In this document: piece after piece, positions 61,051 through 64,000 of the stretch
How positions within the stretch are numbered: the first letter of the stretch is position 1
Layout: each line of letters starts with the position of its first letter
DNA from: Blastomyces gilchristii SLH14081
Taxonomy: Eukaryota > Ascomycota > Eurotiomycetes > Onygenales > Ajellomycetaceae
Assembly (NCBI RefSeq): GCF_000003855.2
Contig: NW_003101682.1
Span: forward strand, 4,658,744 to 4,722,743
Reading direction: 5' to 3'
DNA length: 64,000 nt
The notes under the pieces: model-generated
What the model was told of the DNA's origin: nothing
Seen by the model: the letters and a program-made list of their open reading frames with translations, nothing else
Database searches by the model: none
Made by a program: the position numbers and the translations under genes

Positions 61051-61087
61051 GTTGAATACTCTGTCAGATAAATATAATATTGATATA
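61051..61087 (+). pseudogene. copia RT, residues continuing after GypB-2
   Basis: Joining 15567 to 61056 (one GTTGA copy kept) continues the RT frame as LHS-W-ILCQINII, the position of the copia LxxWxxHQMDVxTAFLNG motif. The piece is only 37 bases long because GypA-5 inserted immediately downstream. The call depends on this join and on the perfect 5-base TSD. Confidence 0.6.
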
Positions 61088-61381
61088 TGAAAGAGGCCTA
61101 GGCCCAATAGATCGGTATTATATTTATAGGTCTTATTTAACAAAGTGAAAAATGTTAAAGAAGGAAAGAAAAGAGAAAGTGCAAGAATCAGTGATCAGAG
61201 TGGATATTTATATGTCTACACAGTGGCGTACACGGTGAAGCTTCGGGTTAAAGAATAGGAATTCTGTGAGTTTTTTGGCCAAGAATCAGTGATTAAGAAT
61301 GACTGAGAATCAGAGCTTTCAGCAGAATCTATGAAGTGTAATAGAATAGTCTATATAATTGATCAGACACAGTCTGCCACA
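61088..61381 (-). repeat. GypA-5 3' LTR (294 bp)
   Basis: tgaaagaggcctaggcccaatagatcgg... to ...cagtctgccaca. The terminal tgtaagagg reads tgaaagagg. Confidence 0.9.
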
Positions 61382-63574
61382 TTAGACCTCTCTTTTCAGA
61401 AGTGATATAGAATCGCGGGTGCATAGTTTTCATCAGTCAAGCACTGCTATCTCAGATAACATGAAGCTTGAAGTTCAGGTCAGCTGATTATAGCTGACTC
61501 ATTTTGCAAAATATTATCAGCTGCAGCTATAGAGTCTCTTATCAAGAATATCTTCAATCTCTCATTCAAGTTCATTATCCTCTTCTATGATCCCTGGCCG
61601 CTGTCAGTCAGAAGTCAGTTGAGAAGAGAATGAATCAGTGACAGTGCTGTGAAGCAAGCTTGTATAAATGACATTGTGAATCTCTGATAATGTGTCAAGA
61701 TAATAGTTGTGACTGTCTAGAACTTCTATCACTTTATACTTGATATGCTGATAATCCAGTGCATAAGATAAGTGTGTGATTTGTATATTCTTAAGATTCA
61801 ATTATACTAGGTCTTCTATCTTATATTGTTCAGTGAGATTCTGATGAATATTGATTCAGTTCTCTTGATCTTGTTTAGTGCTTATCATGAAGATCTCTGT
61901 TCAGTCATGAATATCTCAGAGCTTTGTTACTATATTGTCAGTGACCTGAATTAAACTACAGAGATTCAGTGTAAACTGTGTGATTTCTAGAAGATTTAAC
62001 ACTTTTGTATGATAACTGTGTTTAAGAAAGAACAGGCTTACATCTGTTGAAACAGTGTATCAGTCATTGATAGTAACTTCAGTATGTAGAAGAAGATCAT
62101 ATCAGTTATTTTATAAATAGTTATAGAACTTATAAAGAGAATTCTTCACTGTCTGAATTATCTATTCTGATGTATTATTGATCTCAGAGTGATAAGCAGT
62201 TAACAAATGATATATAATCTTGAGAACTTGACAGATTCTTGTTTAGAGAGTGCTCATGAATTGACAGTTTTAATCTGATACTATAGATCTTGATAATTCA
62301 TGCATTCAAAAGAACAGACTCTGTAGAAAGGCTGTGATAACTTGTTCAGTATCAATCTTATTATAAGATTCTAATACAACATCTTTACCCAATCAGTCAA
62401 TGATAATCAGGCCATTCTTGTAATTCTTACTCTCAGAGAGATCAATAGTGAAGTTAATTACTATATCTCATCAGATTCTATCAGAGATATTGAGTGATTT
62501 CAGCAGGCCTTTTCTACAGTTCTTTTATAAAATGATGAAAGAATAATGATTACAGTTTCAGACAAAGTATCTGATACTGTTCAATATCTCGGATCAGTAA
62601 AATTCTTGAGAGATTATTTAATACAGTTATTCATAACTCAGATAATCAGTTATATATGAATCATGCATCTCTTGCATTATTCAGATGCATAGAGATTCAG
62701 AATGAAAGACTCAGTATTGTTTACAGAATTATAGAGTGTCATTGTCATTGATTGAGTATTCTGAGATATCAGTTCTTATATGTAGTTTTGATGAGAATCA
62801 GAGTACTTCTGATATACTGCTTCAGTGAGTGCTTGAAGAAGTTCATCAGTTTGAGCTATTATATATCACAATTCATCTAGTTTAAATTTGAGAGAAGTTG
62901 AGATATTGATGTCAGTATTGATTCAGAGAGAGAGTGTTCTAATTAAAGTAGTATATATAGTGCTATAAGTGATCTCATTGTGATTAACTAGTATTTTCAG
63001 ATCTAAGAGTCAGTGCTCTTGATTCATTCAGTGAGTGTGTGTTATATCAGATAGAATATCTTACTCTTGTTATAAGAGAATATCTGTTATCAAGTTCTGA
63101 CTGCTGAGGCAGTAGTGTATTATGAAATGAAAATAGCTTAATAGCTCAGATCATCACATCTGTCATTCAGTAAGCTTGTAAGTGATAGTGAAGTGTTTGA
63201 GATTCTTATAATCTATAATTATCTCAAATTTGAAGACACTTCAGAGCTCAGAGTCTCATTCTTCTAGACAGTGTACTATTATCAGAAGTTTCTTGTCATA
63301 GATCTCATAGTTGTATTCAGTGAGACTCAACTTCTTAGACATGAAGATGCATGATTGTAAGATATTTTTATCATTATATTACAATATAGCTTCTTCTATA
63401 ATATAGTCAGAGAAATCAGCTTCAATAACTATCTCACAATCAGAATCAAATATTATTAGTAGAGAGATATTGATGAATATCTTCTTCATCTGTGTGAATG
63501 CAGCTTCAGTGTTCACTGATCACTAAAATACTGAGTTCTTCTTAGTGAGTTCTGTAAGTGATCTCATAATATCG
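61382..63574 (-). pseudogene. GypA-5 pol: RNase H, integrase, chromodomain
   Basis: Read leftwards from the SINE-5 site: RNase H around 63450-63180, integrase zinc module near 62690, core about 62500-62180, integrase C-terminal module 61801-61604 (ending HNVIYTSLLHS) and chromodomain about 61590-61400. The stop TAA is at 61384-61382, abutting the LTR. RT and upstream parts lie beyond the window except for 63977-64000. Confidence 0.85.
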
Positions 63575-63588
63575 AAGAAGTTTTATAT

Positions 63589-63962
63589 GCCCCGGTGGCC
63601 GAATGGTTAATGCGGCCACCCGGTAGCACCTTGGCGTGGGAAACCAAGGCGCGTGGGTTCGAAACCCGCAGGGGATACATTAAATCCGGAACTCAAGCAC
63701 CTCAGGTTTCTAATAAATACAGAGGTGTACAAATCGCTCCAATGAATTGCTCTATGTTCCTGGGCTGGGAAGTTATTATCGCATGTATCTAATTGTCACT
63801 CCTTTGTATTTTCCTATGTTCTTGTTATCTTGGCGTGGTCTCAACACCTGTATTTCCTCCTGTATAACCAACACTTGACCTGTATTTAACATCACGCAAG
63901 GACTCATCATAAGCTCCGCTTGCATATGAGTATAATGGAAGAATAATAATAATAATAATAAT
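63589..63962 (+). mobile_element. SINE-5: tRNA-derived SINE, best preserved copy (374 bp)
   Basis: Perfect 14-base TSD aagaagttttatat (63575-63588, 63963-63976). Order: tRNA-like head (about 63589-63676), a body of about 255 bases unrelated to tRNA, and a tail tataatggaagaat(aat)n. It keeps many CpG sites, unlike its surroundings. The body holds an inverted pair (aatacagaggtgt at 63716 and acacctgtatt at 63845). Confidence 0.95.
63596..63666 (+). promoter_or_regulatory. Internal Pol III promoter boxes of SINE-5
   Basis: Box A TGGCCGAATGG at 63596-63606 and box B GGTTCGAAACC at 63656-63666, both matching the tRNA consensus. The T arm folds (GTGGG-TTCGAAA-CCCGC) and an acceptor-like CCCC/GGGG pairing is possible. 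Extra bases between the D arm and anticodon-like stem make a functional tRNA unlikely. Confidence 0.85.
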
Positions 63963-64000
63963 AAGAAGTTTTATATAAATTACTGATAGAATTTAGTAAA

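Larger units (their letters stand above)
6086..61087 (+). mobile_element. Ty1/copia element, host of most later insertions (fragmented)
   Basis: Four pieces read in the same order and strand as a copia gag-pol: gag (to 6978), knuckle to integrase (12034-14192), linker and RT start (15211-15567) and the next RT residues (61051-61087). They join precisely once the inserted elements and one copy of each TSD (ATTAC, GTTACAGA, GTTGA) are removed. The element continues beyond GypA-5, outside the window. Its LTRs are not confirmed; a possible 5' LTR starts at 5353. Confidence 0.75.
61088..64000 (-). mobile_element. GypA-5: Ty3/gypsy chromovirus, cut by window end
   Basis: 3' LTR at 61088-61381, then pol read on the minus strand to the window end, interrupted by SINE-5. 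It inserted into the copia RT just downstream of GypB-2. The candidate TSD on the left is atata (61083-61087); the right copy is outside the window. Confidence 0.88.

Noticed and set aside
63589..63676. tRNA gene (also the similar blocks near 6000, 36440, 48750, 55200)
   Set aside because: Box A, box B and the T arm are tRNA-like, but extra bases separate the D arm from the anticodon-like stem, the anticodon loop is not standard, and each block is joined to the same body and AAT tail with TSDs. It is a SINE head.
63595..63792. 65-codon reading frame
   Set aside because: It covers the tRNA-like head and body of SINE-5 and is open only because this copy has little mutation.
1..64000. CRISPR array, prophage, operons or ribosome binding sites
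   Set aside because: No regularly spaced short repeats or bacterial gene organisation. Intron, Pol III boxes and fungal transposon types point to a eukaryote.

Overview
The window is an AT-rich, gene-empty repeat block, most probably from a filamentous ascomycete (Pezizomycotina). Reasons: Ty3/gypsy chromoviruses with chromodomains, a Ty1/copia element, a Tad1/I-like LINE, a Fot1/pogo-type transposon with a 79-base GT-AG intron, a tRNA-derived SINE and a hAT-type MITE are all present, and nearly all carry heavy C-to-T and G-to-A damage like fungal repeat-induced point mutation (RIP). I found no intact host gene, rRNA, functional tRNA or CRISPR array.

The region resolves into nested insertions, most supported by a target-site duplication (TSD) visible on both sides. 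Level 0 is a Ty1/copia element (about 6086 to beyond 61087). GypA-1 (6979-12033) sits in its gag. A MITE inside a MITE (14193-15210) sits before its RT. GypB-2 (15568-61050, minus, TSD GTTGA) splits its RT over 45.5 kb. Inside GypB-2 lie GypB-3 (15751-23006, in the LTR), GypA-2 (24697-47140), a SINE-in-SINE (48212-48921, with an assembly gap) and GypA-4 (49455-57418). GypA-2 contains GypA-3 (25002-30695, in its 5' LTR) and GypB-4 (33969-44979). GypB-4 contains a SINE, a LINE and a pogo transposon, and the pogo transposon contains a MITE. The deepest path has six layers: copia, GypB-2, GypA-2, GypB-4, pogo, MITE.

Left edge: 1-2382 is a minus-strand GypB copy cut by the window. 2383-5689 is unassigned AT-rich sequence with a MITE, and a SINE lies at 5700-6075. 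Right edge: GypA-5 (from 61088, minus, with a SINE at 63589) is cut by the window end.

GypA and GypB are names used only here. GypA has LTRs of 272-335 bases (TGTGGCGGG...CTCTTACA) and an internal gag-pol with CCHC knuckle, protease, RT, RNase H, integrase and chromodomain. GypB has LTRs of about 257 bases (TGTAAGAAATCCCGC...ATTCTTACA), a gag-pol also ending in a chromodomain, and about 1.8 kb of extra sequence between pol and the 3' LTR. No element in view looks autonomous. The least damaged are the SINEs, the MITE at 41201 and the pogo transposon.

The main points for follow-up are: an apparently non-canonical mutation context (CpG and CpC hit before CpA, so stops are mostly TGA); a shared 3' end between the SINE and the LINE; the extra 3' region of GypB; and the fully dated insertion order.
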